Source: Monocercomonoides exilis (lineage: Eukaryota; Preaxostyla; Oxymonadida; Polymastigidae). From it: a stretch of DNA of 64,000 nt. Below the pieces are notes generated by a model that saw only the letters and a list, made by a program, of their open reading frames with translations, was not told the origin of the DNA and ran no database searches. Shown in pieces: positions 12,644 through 23,890 of the stretch (positions are counted from its first letter, which is position 1; each line of letters opens with the position of its first letter). The translations under genes and the position numbers were made by a program. The stretch is taken from contig LSRY02000012.1 of NCBI GenBank assembly GCA_001643675.2, forward strand, positions 1,242,501 to 1,306,500, read 5' to 3'.

Positions 12644-13524
12644 CTATTAGTATTTTATTATTCTTTGTTTGATTCAGAATTCGCATTGCTCATTTATATT
12701 TTTGCAATCACAATTTTTCACATTTGCTGCAGTTCATTTTTTATTTTTTATTTTCTTTGAATAGTTAAATGTTTCTCATTTGTTGTTTAATCACTTTTCC
12801 AAATGCACCATTTTTTTTGTGTTTTGAAAACTCATTCACAATGAAATGACTTTTTGTTCTATTTGTTTATTTTTTATCGAAATTATTCTCTTTCAGTTTT
12901 AAAAAAAACGATAATTTCTTTGTGACAGACTGTTTATTTTCATAATGTGAAAAAAGAGCTTTTCAAAAATGTTAAATGTTATTCATTTAGATGGAAATAT
13001 TAATTTTGTCGATTTCAATTTTCGTTCAGTTTTCATGTTAATATCAAAATCTGCCAAAATCATTATCATTTCTGTAATAAGAGAATTTTCTTAAACCAGT
13101 TGAAACAGAAAATTTTCAATTCGTATCTAATCATTTTTTGTGACTCTATTCGATTGTGATTATCAGCAAGGTGACTTCAAAGAATGTTTAAATACAAATA
13201 TCGAAATAATTAAAAATGTGAAGAATTTTTCATACAGTTTGTTTGTTATTAATGTTGATCTGTCCAAAAATAATGTTGATTAAACCGAAAGTTAAAAAAT
13301 AAATACTTAGACATCACTTAAAAGTGGATAAAAAACAAAAACAGAAGAATTAACAAACAGGTTTTTCAAGGATTGTTTCTAAAAAATGATAAACACTTGA
13401 GAAACAATTAATGAAAATTCATGCGTAGCATTCAAGTTTTCATTTCATCTTGATTGCTTCTTTGTGTTCGGAGTTTGATTCTATTTCTTTTTTTCTTGAT
13501 TTTTTAATAACCTTCAGTTTCTAA
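12644..13524. other. AT-rich spacer between the two transposons
   Basis: About 880 bp with no ORF or conserved motif that I can support. T and A runs dominate. It could hold older transposon debris, but I see no matching terminal repeat. Confidence 0.5.
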
Positions 13525-13566
13525 TACCATCGTTTAAAAACCCTAGAATTTTTCAAAAACCCGGAG
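13525..13566 (+). repeat. Left terminal inverted repeat of transposon 2
   Basis: Begins TACCATCG and contains CAAAAACCCGGA. It pairs with the complement of 15980-16021 with a handful of mismatches. Confidence 0.7.
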
Positions 13567-14124
13567 AAGCCTTATTAAAATATGCTTTCAAACTTTTTCA
13601 AAACAAGGATCCCTCAATTATTCCAGCAACACAAACCAACATAAAAGCAGGTATGATTTATATATCAATTGAAATCTTATTTGTTCTTTCTATTTTTATT
13701 GAGTTGAATGGTTTAATCATAGAAGGATTTCTAATTACTTTTTGGCTTTTTACAATCGAAAGTTTGAATTTGTTGTTTGTTTCTTATATTTTCATGCAAC
13801 TTGTGTTTGTTCGCAAATAAAATTGCTTATATTCAAAACTCTATTCCTCAATTATTAATTTGAATTAATATACTTTAATTATTTCTATAGTATTAGACTT
13901 TTCTGAAATGAGAAAATAATTGTTTTATGAATAACGAATTAAAAAGGTTTTTTTCATGATAAAAGCACTTTTCAAGGATTTGAGTGAGTTGTAATTGTTT
14001 GTCGTTCAAATCGATGAACAATTGTTTGAAGAATGTTCGTCATATCTTCGATATCTTGCTTTGATTGAATGTGTCGTCGTCATAATCGATCCTCAAGCAT
14101 TTTCTTTTCCATTTCATTTTGTCG

Positions 14125-15659
14125 CTATTTCTCCTGCAACTGTTTTTTTTTCTCCATTTTCTCTTCTTTCTTTTCTTTTCTTTTCAAATCCAATAAATCT
14201 TCTCTCGATTGTTTCTTTTTTTCTTTTCGAAAAATAGAAGCACAGTTGATTTCTTTAATCTTTTGAATTGATTCATTTTCACAATATCTTTTTTTTTTCA
14301 TCTTCAATTTTTTTTTCTTTGGAGAAAATCTTCCGAACAGCTGCTCTTTATTCTCATCGTCATTCAATGATATTTCCTTTTCAAGTGTTACGCTTGTTTT
14401 TTCAAGAACCGGAGCAGCTTTGACCGGCCAAACGCCCGTCTGCCTGAATGCATGCTTAATATTTGAAGGTGCAACCGCGGCAGAAAGAGCTTCTGGAAGA
14501 ATATCAAAGATAGCGGAGCGAAACGCGGAAGAAAAATGATCAGTTGGAGCTTTGAAGCTATAATAATATGTTTTCTTGAATCGTGCAAAAATTGAATTAT
14601 CGCACGGTTGCAGAAGATGAGTTAAATTCGGAGGAAACTTTTTTATGATGATGTTTTTCTTTTTTGCAACCTATTCAACAGCTTCACTGTTGTGAGAAGA
14701 ATGATTATCCATCAGGAACATTGCAGATTTCATTCCTCCATTTTTCATCTTTTTTTTAATATAATCAAGCCAATAATCGATCTTTATTTTTCGAAAATTT
14801 TTGTTGTAATCCATCCTGAAGATGCGAAGATATAATATATGTTGAACGATGAAAGCATACGAAATTCCACTGGAATTTTTTTCGCAGGCCAAAGAAGAAA
14901 AGATGACAAACATGAGCCATCTGCACAGGCACATAAGCACAATGTTGTGTTAGAAGTCTTTTTCGGAGAAGGAGTCGAAGGAGGTTTCTGGTTTTGCAGA
15001 CATACCACAAGTTTGCAAGAATCCTCACCCAGATGAAGTGAACTTTCATCAAAATTAAAGATGCCTGATGCAACAATTTCTTTCTCATTCACAATCTGCA
15101 AAAGTTCATCAAACCACTTTCTGACGAAATCAGAAGATTGGGAAGATATTTTTGCAGTGTCCAATTGCTTTTTAACATTTGATTTCTATATAGAACTTTT
15201 CAGAATAACACAGTATGCGGCTGTTAAACTTTGTATTTTTTACACTTCTTCGTCTTTTGAGGATTGCTCCATATACTCCATAGTCTGAAAATATTTTTAA
15301 AATTAATTTCTATAATAAAAAAGAACATAAACCAATTTGTGCACGTATTTAACTCTTATTGTTTCACCTTTTGAGAGATGAACAATAACATGGTTCTCGT
15401 TTTTTTTTTTTAATAAATCTGGTGTTATTATCGGAGGTCTTCCGTTCACTCCAGCCTGCCTTTTTTGCTTCTCTGCCGCTATTCATCTGTTCCATGAGCC
15501 ATTTGATATTCTGCCAGAATCAACAGCCACTTTTCTTATTATTAGATGATCCTAACGCAGTGCAAATATTTTTAAAGATGTTGTTTTTAACCTTCTTATT
15601 TCAGAGGTTGCCAACTTTTTCCTTTGTTCTGGAAACGACAATTCTTTTACAATAGCCAT
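14125..15659 (-). pseudogene. Degenerate pogo-type DDE transposase
   Basis: Read on the minus strand from about 15659. An N-terminal region with the GVNGRPP helix-turn-helix motif (near 15430) is followed by the first catalytic aspartate at 15050 (FNFDESS). The second is at 14709 (FLMDNHSSH) and the third at 14601 (LLQPCDNS). The last two are 36 codons apart, the DD35D spacing. The frame is broken by stops near 15555, 15500 and 15190, by a frameshift between the first and second aspartates (near 14790) and by a stop just after NSEAVE. A Lys-rich tail continues to 14125. The gene is clearly dead. It shares the motif order of the transposase in transposon 1 but lacks that copy's long insertion between the first two aspartates. 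Confidence 0.75.
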
Positions 15660-15979
15660 TAATATGGGTTAGATTTTTGATCATTTTTTTTGAAAGTGAG
15701 TATTAATTATGATTTTTGATAAATGTTTCAAAAAAAGGAATCATCAAAGTGTCAAAAAATTGTGAAAATGAAAAATATGATAATTGGAGAATGCTTATTT
15801 TTTTTCTTTTTGAGAAATGAATATATTTCAAAATAGAATTTTTTTGACGATGTATATTCAATAGCAATTAAATGTGATTTGTTTTTTTGATATTGCATTA
15901 ATAATAATATTCAACGAGAAATAATACAATTATTGAAAATGCTTTTTGACTTGATGATCGTAAATAATATTTTTTTGAA

Positions 15980-16021
15980 GTCCGTGTTTTTGTAAAATTC
16001 CCGGGTTTTTTTACGTTGGTA
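15980..16021 (-). repeat. Right terminal inverted repeat of transposon 2
   Basis: Complement begins TACCAACGTAAAAAAACCC and continues GAATTTTACAAAAACACGGA. It mirrors 13525-13566. Confidence 0.7.
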
Positions 16022-16703
16022 ACAGGAAAAAATCAAATTTATATTGTGTTATGTTTCAAACTTCCTGAGAGTGGAATGAGCTTTTAATAATTAAATCATT
16101 GTCATCATTTTGAATCAAATTTGAATTGAAGGTTCTGAATCAAATATTTTTTGTTTCACTTGGTTTATCTACAGAAAGAAATTTGCAATTTGGCAATATA
16201 TTTTGCATTCATGATTTTTATTCAAGGTTTACTTTATTTTTGAAATAATATTCACATTCACTATTATTGTTAGAATTTTTTTCATAGGAATATATCTAAC
16301 TTGAATTATATCAATGAATAGAGCAATATGAAACAAATGAACTTTTTTATCTTTTTCATTTTTTTATCTATCAATTTTTTTGACTTCAAAACAAAACAAA
16401 GAATATTCAAGATTATAATTTTTTCTTTTCTTTGATCAGTGAATATAGAAAATATTAAAACTTGTTGAATTGAAAAATGTTAAAAATTGTGAGTTAAACG
16501 TAACAAATCCTTTTTTTCCAAAACCAAAGTCCACACATCGTTTTCCACGTGCATGATTGTTTTTCTAACTACACATGCTGAAATTTTCTGAAAAGTTTGA
16601 AGCATTCTCGATATAAAATGAGACTCATCCTCTCATTTCAACGATTTTTCTTCAACTTTGGCTTTCCAAATACCAAAATTATTTTTTTGAAGGATATGGT
16701 TAA

Positions 16704-16934
16704 TTTTTTTTTTGTAAACTTCCTTTTGTTTAATTTTCAAATTAAACAAAATTTTCTCATTTTTATCTATTTTCTGTTCCCACTCACGTAACTTCACTAT
16801 AATGGAAATAACAATATTCTTCAGGTTTTGTTTCCATTTTTTTTAAGTTGCGTGAGTGGGAACAGAAAATAGATAAAAATGAGAAAATTTTGTTTAATTT
16901 GAAAATTAAACAAAAGGAAGTTTACAAAAAAAAT
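16704..16934. repeat. Long near-perfect palindrome (foldback or MITE-like)
   Basis: Left arm 16704-16794 is repeated inverted as right arm 16845-16934. Only about one or two mismatches are seen over ~90 bp (CACGTAACTT against AAGTTGCGTG is one). The 50-bp loop carries a further short stem (AATGGAAA / TTTCCATT). Inside each arm is a smaller palindrome (TTTGTTTAATTTT / CAAATTAAACAAA). The whole can fold into one long hairpin. It has no coding capacity. Confidence 0.9.
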
Positions 16935-17474
16935 ATGCCATATATAAAATAAAATTAATGTTCATGAATAGAAAATTGTGATCATTACTGATAAAGACTA
17001 AATATTGTGTGATTGTTTCCGGTTTTTAAAATTTCAAAACATTTCCAACAAACAAGCTTCAGAATGAGTGTTTGAAAGTTCTTATTGAAGAATATTATTT
17101 CAAAATGGATGACCTTTTTTGAAATCATTCTTTTGTTCGAGTTATGATTGATAAAGTAATCTCAATGGAATAAGAAAAAATGAACGATTTCGGTATATTC
17201 AAAAAGTTAATGATGCTGTTTCAAAGATTTAAAAATTTTTTACGAAAATCCCATTGAGATAAGAATTTGATCAAAACTCAAATAAAAGTCTGATTTCAAA
17301 AAGGATCTGCTCCATTCTTTCATAAAATTTCGCAGCTAATTTATGCCTCGCTTTTCAATCGCAAAAATGAGGAAATCAACATTTTCAAATTTTTATTGTT
17401 TTGTCAAAAATAAATGTATTATCTTATTTGTCTGTTAAAATATTTTATAACTGTTCAATAAAATGAAATGTGAT

Positions 17475-17478
<4 letters not shown>

Positions 17479-17524
<46 letters not shown>
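17479..17524 (+). repeat. Poly(A) tract of 46 bases preceded by AATAAA
   Basis: An AATAAA hexamer at 17457-17462 lies 16 nt upstream of 46 uninterrupted A residues. This is the layout of a polyadenylated transcript end and could mark a retroposed sequence. I found no flanking target-site duplication or recognisable upstream coding sequence. Confidence 0.8.
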
Positions 17525-17526
<2 letters not shown>

Positions 17527-18536
17527 AAGTAATGAAAAATTTCATTGAGGAATGTTTTCTTTTATTTCGAATTTCACGAAATGCAACATATTATTGTTAT
17601 TGTCTATTCTTTTTATTTTCCAAGATTAGAAAAAAAAATTCATCACTTCTGAAAACAAAAAAATATACAGACTCAAATCGTTTTTTTTTTTCCTATTGAT
17701 TTCACACGTATGACATTCTATTTTCAAAATAATCGTGTGTGTCTGATTTTCAAGTTTTCAAAAAAAATTTTTGAACGATGCACATATTTTCTTTTTTCAA
17801 TAAAAATAAAGAAAAATCAAATACATATGAATGACTTTTTTCAAAACAAGTCACAATTTGTATTTTGCAAAAATTTGTTGAGCCATTTTTAATAAAAGGT
17901 CAGAAATACAAAAATTTCTCTTTTCCTTGAAATTTTTTCATTTGTAATTATTTGAGAATAATGTTGGAAAAAAACAAAAGTTTCATATTTTTTTTGGAAT
18001 CCTTAACTTTAATAACGAAAAATTGAATAAAAATTTTTTTTCTTTTCAAAAATGAACAGTGTTAGTAAAACATGTGAACATTAATTTTCTGAAACATGAA
18101 TAAACACCAATTCATCATAAATTATATTTATCAAAAAAATCCAGTTTCATGTTTTTTGTTTTAGGTTGTTTTTATAATTAATTGAACAAAAACGCATTGA
18201 ACATTTGATAATTTGTAAAATATTACTGTTTTGATTAAAAATTTATGTTTTAAAACAAAAATAGTGTGAAACACACACATGCATATTTTCAAATTAAGGA
18301 AACAGAAACAATTGAAAATATTTATCATAGACAAATGGAGATAATTAATATTTGCATATTTCATATCCAAAACTTTTCAATTGTTTTTCAATTGAATTAT
18401 TTCCATTTAAAACAACATTATCAAAATTTTAATCACAAATTTGTTTATCTTTTTTGAATAAAAAAATATATCTACCCATTTTAAAAAAATTAACTTCTTT
18501 TTTACTTGATATTTTTAATAGCAATTGCATTTAACG

Positions 18537-20774
18537 ATGATGAAATTTGTTGTTATTTTACTAATAGATTTGCTTATTATGGAACAAGTTTCAACCAGGG
18601 AAACTTGGAATTTATTGGGAGATTCCTTGAAACCTTCAACTTCTGTTGGTCTCTCATATTCTTTTTCGTCAATACCTCATTGTGAAAGATCAGAAACAAC
18701 AAAAACATCTTTATATAATATTTTTGGGTTATTAGCTTTTCACAGTAAATTTGATTCAACTGCGTTTCAATTTGAAAAAAAATCCGAGCCGCAATTTTAC
18801 AATGTAAAATGCACCGATAACAAAGGCATTGACAAGCCATTTTTATTTACCCTTAGTCAAAAATCCGTTTTATTTCTCATAAATAAAATTAGAAGTGGAT
18901 ACACATACAACCTTTTTCTTTCTGGAATTCCAGTTGCAATAAGAGAAAATGGAACTCTTGATATCCCATTGGGATATTTTAAAGATGAAAAATGTTATTA
19001 TTTCAATCACTTTGATTTTTTGTTTACATGGAAAGAAAATGCAACGCCATTTCAATCACTTGATGATCTTGTGTTTGTGCAAGTCATTCCTCGGAGCATT
19101 TCAAATAGTGTTTCTTATTTCACTTCACCACAAACAACATCCGTTGCTTCATTAGAAAATCCAATTCCTCTTTATATGGATCCTTCCAAAGAATTGGAAG
19201 CGCCTTTCACTTACACAGTAACAAATAAACATGATACAACACACACATCAAGATCAAATCATTATCCAAAACCTTATGGTTCTAAACGCATGTCAGAAAT
19301 AGATTTTTCTCTTATTAATGTTATTCCATCAATTATCGTGACTATAATTTTGGAAGTTATTGTGGTGTTTCTTGTAAGATCAATAACTAAGCAAGAACTC
19401 AAAAAACAATCACAAAATATTCCAAAAGAACGAACAACCGGATCATCATCTTTGAAGTCAACACAACAATCTTCTTCTACTTCTTCTTCTTCTTCCTCAC
19501 TTGGTGGACCATTTTCGATTGCATCAACTTCACTGCCGTCTGAACCCACACCATTTTCTGCCTCTTCTGCCTCTTCAGACCAAACAGCCACTCTCGATGA
19601 CGTGTCAATGGAAATATCTATGATGATCGAAGAGAAAGGATGGAAGCAGCTGTGCAACGAAGTGTTTCGCCGTCCAAAAAATTCTGCTTTCCTTTCATCG
19701 AACGTTGCTGCTGGACTCCACACCATCGCTTTTTCACTTCTTGCTGTCATTTTGTCTCTTTTGGGACTTCTGAATTGGAATGACCGCACTTCATCAGCAC
19801 CTACATTGGTCATATTTATTTCCAGCATCGCAATTCACGTGATTGTCGGATTTGCTGCAGGAAGGTTTGAAAATTATCTTTCTTTCATTTAAAAATTGAA
19901 TTCATTGTTTTTTACCCACTCAATGTGAATTGTTCTAATTGGAAATCAATCAATTATTCTTTGAACATACATACATACATATACATATTTGAAATGCTAT
20001 CTTAGACTCCTCAAAATGTTCAACCATGCGAACCAATCTTGGTCTCTTCTTGGCAGAAAGCTCCTTTTCCGGCATCCATTCAACACTATCCTTGTCTCTG
20101 CTCTTTTGCCTCTTTTGCTTATCTTCATCGGAGAAGCCATCCTCTTAGTTGCTGGAACCGGACTTGCACCTTCATTTTTCACTCTTGGCTTCCTGGCACT
20201 GGCATATCTGCTGTTCAGCTACGGAGCAATTCTCCTTGGTGAAGCCAATGGATTTAAAAAGCCTGCAATCACACCTCCAAACAACATCACCACCAACACC
20301 ATCCCGCGGCTCATCCCGCCTCGTCCGTGGTATGCCACATTTCCTGCATCGTATATGATCACTGGACTTGCACCAATGGCTACTCTTATTGCGCCTCTAT
20401 GTGCCATTTTCAGGGGATGGACGCCTGTGAGTGGAGGCGACATTGTTCTGCTCTTTCTTTCGTTTGTGGTGTTGCCAGTACTCGCATCTGCCTCGATCTC
20501 AATTCTGTTTGTTTTTCTTCAGCTGTCATCTGAAGATCACTCGTGGTGCTGGAGGGCATTTCACTATCCAGCATCATCTGCAGCGTATGTTGCGATATTG
20601 TCACTTGTATTTTTGCTTCGCGTCAAAGCTTTGGCGGGGCCGTCTTCTTTCTTCTACTTTCTGGCTCGGATGGGAATTGTGTGCGTTGTTGTATATCAAA
20701 TGTGCGGATGTGCTGGATTTCTTGGGACACTTTGGTTTGTGAGAAAGATTTACGGTACACTTCGGAGAAACTGA
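18537..20774 (+). CDS. TM9SF / nonaspanin (EMP70 family) membrane protein
   Basis: Exons 18537-19864 and 20006-20774 (2097 nt, 698 aa), with a 141-nt intron (GTTTGA..TTAG) falling inside a transmembrane region. Splicing completes an Arg codon and restores the sequence AAGRLLKMF. The N-terminus has a signal-peptide-like hydrophobic stretch and a luminal domain with the family pattern around YNIFGLLAF, a conserved Cys and YTYNLFLSGIPV. The C-terminal half has about nine membrane spans and the family motif GFKKPAI followed by NTIPRLIPP. Nonaspanins act in the Golgi and endosomes, where they help sort membrane proteins. A Ser-rich cytosolic insertion (about residues 305-330) is unusual. The ATG at 18537 was chosen as the first in frame. 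A tandem ATG at 18540 is equally possible. Confidence 0.88.
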
Positions 20775-21296
20775 TTGCGCTGAAATGATCATGTTTATTA
20801 TTATATTTATTATAACATATTTGCACCGACAATGAAATTGTCGGGAGAAGCAACTTTATTATTCTAATTCACATCACTCCACATCAATTCATTTCGATGC
20901 ATTATTTTGTTATATTAACTTTTGAGTATCGAATACTACAATTTTTATCACGATAACTCAATGTTTTTGAAACAAAACAGACTCTCTATCATTTTGTAAA
21001 TATTTCCAAAAAACTAGTTTTCTTTATGTAAAAATAATAATTACTCGGAAGTAATATTGGTGTTCTAAAAATATATGTGAAATTTTAAGATTCTTAAATT
21101 CTCACAATTACAAAATTTTGAAGCTGCATGAATGCGACAAAGCAACATTGCCTTTTTAAAACATCTTCAATCTTTCAGTAAAAGTGCAAAAACAACTTTT
21201 TATTCTCAAGCGCATCCAATGAAAGCCTCGAACGCATCATTCGTTGAAAGTGAATTCAAGAATTAAACAAATACCAAACCGAGCCAATATCGAAGT
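20775..21296. other. Convergent 3' intergenic region
   Basis: About 520 bp between the ends of the TM9SF gene (plus) and the importin gene (minus). It is AT-rich, with a short inverted motif (ATTGTCGG region near 20840) but no gene. It presumably carries both 3' ends. Confidence 0.5.
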
Positions 21297-23750
21297 TCAA
21301 CCATTTTGCCATTGGTCCAAAATAGAGACATAATTTCGCATTGAAATTGTTTTCCGATCAAACACCGTTCCGCTTGGTGTTACAACAGGAGGCAAAGTTG
21401 TTGCAGAAGAAGTGTCTAAGCTGTTTGAAGAAGGAGTTGATTTCAATGATGGCGAATTAGATAACGGGGATAAAGGAACGGAAGATGCCGATTGAGATGA
21501 AAAAGGATTCATCATATCCATTTCCGAAGGAGCACCAGCTGACAAACAAGGTGGAGAAGGGGTGGTTGAAGATGACGTTGTAATTGCATCGTCTGTAATA
21601 ACACTGTTTGCTGCTGATTGTGATTGAGATGCTGATAAATCTTCTTCCACAGAAAGTTGTGCAATTTCGTGTGGCTGAGATTCACATCCATAGCATCTTG
21701 AAGATTCCAACTTATCGACGAAATTCTCAAGTATTTTGATTGCATAATTCCTGATTGCTTGGTTCTTTGATTCCAGTGCAATCTGCTGAGTGATATCTTT
21801 TCCACCACACAAATAAAACTCCCACAGACATGTGTTGTAGTTGAACATCTTCATCTTCCTATCACTTTCAGGATCCAGTTCCTTTTCTCCAAACAACACA
21901 GAATTCCTCACTAAATCTGCAGTTGCTTCACCAAACAACAGAAGATGATGAATTATTTGCAACGCAAGCTCAGCCCATTGAACATTATCAGAATTTATGA
22001 AATGCGACAGAATTGCAATTACTTTCTTTGATAACAAAATCTCAATAAAGCTTGCCTCGCTGAAAGCAAGGCTGAGTACGATGTGCAACGCAGATGTCAC
22101 CAAACGACCCGATGCCTCCTTTCCAATTGGAGGTGTTCTCAAAATCTCTTTCCACCCTCTGCTGACGAGCACAGCACACACAGCATCCACAAGTCCAGCA
22201 TTTACAACTTCTTCAATAAATCTGCTTTCACCTTTGCATATGTTGGATGAAGCAAAAAATGCTTCTTCTAAAAGTTCTTCATCAGGAATGAAAAGCGACT
22301 GAGCAAAAAGAGGTATAAAATTTGCAGAAATTAATGCTTCTGTTTGGCTGTTTGCACCGCATGTTATACTTCCAAATACATAAAATAGATTTGTTGCAAC
22401 ACTAATTGGAACATCCTGACAAAAAGAAATCAACATTGGCAATAACCCTTCTGCAATGATAAGCTTTGGAAAAGAAGTGATATAATATATATAAAGAAAT
22501 AAAAAAATACGTAGTTTCAGTAAAACAAAATGCACACCTGACAATATTTGTTGCTTCCAGTCGTAAGATACCTCAAAGCTAATGCAACTTTTTTCATCAC
22601 CTTTGGAATGGAACATTTCTTCTCTTTTAATAATCGACAAATCACTCCAAACGCCGGCTCAACTGCTGGATTATTTGCTTGTTCAAATGTAATTATAGAA
22701 ATTAATTTAGCAATCATCATGCAAATCTCGTTATCTTCTGAATGAGTGGAATAAGCCACCGCACAAGCTAAAGCAGCGCCTTCATCAACAACATAAACGA
22801 GAAGATGCCGAAACTCCACGGAAAAATTGCGCAGTCCCCATAATGCCTTGAGAAAAGAAAAGAAGAGATTCCACAAAACAAAGTAATGGAATAAAAAACA
22901 AAAAGTTTAAAAAACATTGTATTTTATACAAATAATAAAGCACAAGCATTAATGAAACAAATGACTGATAAAAAAGAAATTATAAAAAATTCACACTTGA
23001 TGAACAACATCTTTATGCTTTGAACGAGTTAATTTTAAAAGGCTTGCGACAGCTCCCGAATACGCAATGTAATCAATATGTGTTTTCTCGTTTGTTAGTG
23101 CAACTAAGTCCAACACGTTTACAGTCACAAAATAAAAAATAATTAAATGAAAATTTATTTAAACAAAAAACCTATATTGCTCAGACACCAAGCAGCATTT
23201 AACTTTTATGGATGGAACAAAATTCAATATATTAACTTTTTATTGCTTCCAAAAAAAACAAACTTGTACTGAAGGATTCTCATCTTGATTCATCAAGCGA
23301 ATAAACGTATGAATTGCGTCAGTTCGAAAAATAAATCGAACATCCCGAGACGTTGCTGAAAAAAAAAATTAAGCAATAAACATAATAAACGCAAACTATT
23401 AGAAAGATATTTCTTCAATGAACTAAGAGCGTTACTCATAACAGAAAAATCTGGAGAAGATAACAATTTTATGTTTTCACACATCTGCTTCACCTATTAT
23501 CAAAAGTTGGAAAACTTAGCAGAGATATAATGAAAGTTAAAAAGACCTCATTTTCTTCTTCCTCTGATTTTTGTCTTGAATCAACAAGTCTGTAATCATG
23601 CAGCATATCTTCTCTATTTCTTAAACGAAGCGAGGTTGCCCTGGAATCTTTTTGCATACGAAGAACAGGCTGATCAATTAGGGATTGAAATCTAGACATT
23701 CGACAATTTTCTTGAAAGAAAACTTTATTTGAGCTTTTAGGCTCTAACAT
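21297..23750 (-). CDS. Importin-alpha (karyopherin alpha), divergent, with a Ser-rich C-terminus
   Basis: Seven exons on the minus strand: 23547-23750, 23397-23493, 23264-23355, 23172-23202, 22997-23103, 22538-22846, 21297-22463 (2007 nt, 668 aa). Exon 1 encodes an Arg/Lys-rich importin-beta-binding region (MSRFQSL..LRLRNREDML). Later exons restore armadillo repeats with the NLS-groove W...N pairs, as in AAWCLSNI and ALWGLRNF. The protein links classical nuclear localisation signals to importin-beta for nuclear import. The last ~120 residues are Ser/Thr/Pro-rich and longer than usual. One exon is only 31 nt, and the first intron (donor GTCTTT) is the least typical. The sum is divisible by three, which supports the model. 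Family assignment is good. Individual splice sites may shift by a base or so. Confidence 0.85.
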
Positions 23751-23890
23751 TTCTATCGATTCCAGCACGAGATTTCCTTCAACTCAACGCAATGATGCTT
23801 TAATCCACAACAATAAAAAAATAAAAAATTGTTATTTTCTAATTGATCTGAATTGCTTAAAAATATCGATTTTCGTCATTTGAAAGAGAG
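23751..23890. promoter_or_regulatory. Short shared promoter region, importin-alpha / ALG1-like
   Basis: Only 140 bp separate the two divergent start codons, so transcription of both genes must start inside it or very close by. No specific element is recognisable. Confidence 0.4.

Larger units (their letters stand above)
13525..16021 (-). mobile_element. Transposon 2: degenerate pogo-type DNA element, a different subfamily
   Basis: The element is about 2.5 kb. The left end (TACCATCG..AAAAACCC..GAATTTTTCAAAAACCCGGA) and the complement of the right end (TACCAACG..AAAAACCC..GAATTTTACAAAAACACGGA) align over some 44 bases. Both terminate in TA. Inside, on the minus strand, is a transposase pseudogene (14125-15659) with the same DD35D geometry as transposon 1. 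The inverted repeats of the two elements share the inner CAAAAACCCG block, but the outer bases differ. They are therefore related subfamilies, not two copies of one element. Confidence 0.75.
16022..18536. other. Gene-poor AT-rich region with a palindrome and a poly(A) tract
   Basis: About 2.5 kb with only short AT-driven ORFs. The two structured elements in it (palindrome 16704-16934, poly(A) 17479-17524) are listed separately. No conserved coding or RNA gene is visible. Confidence 0.55.
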
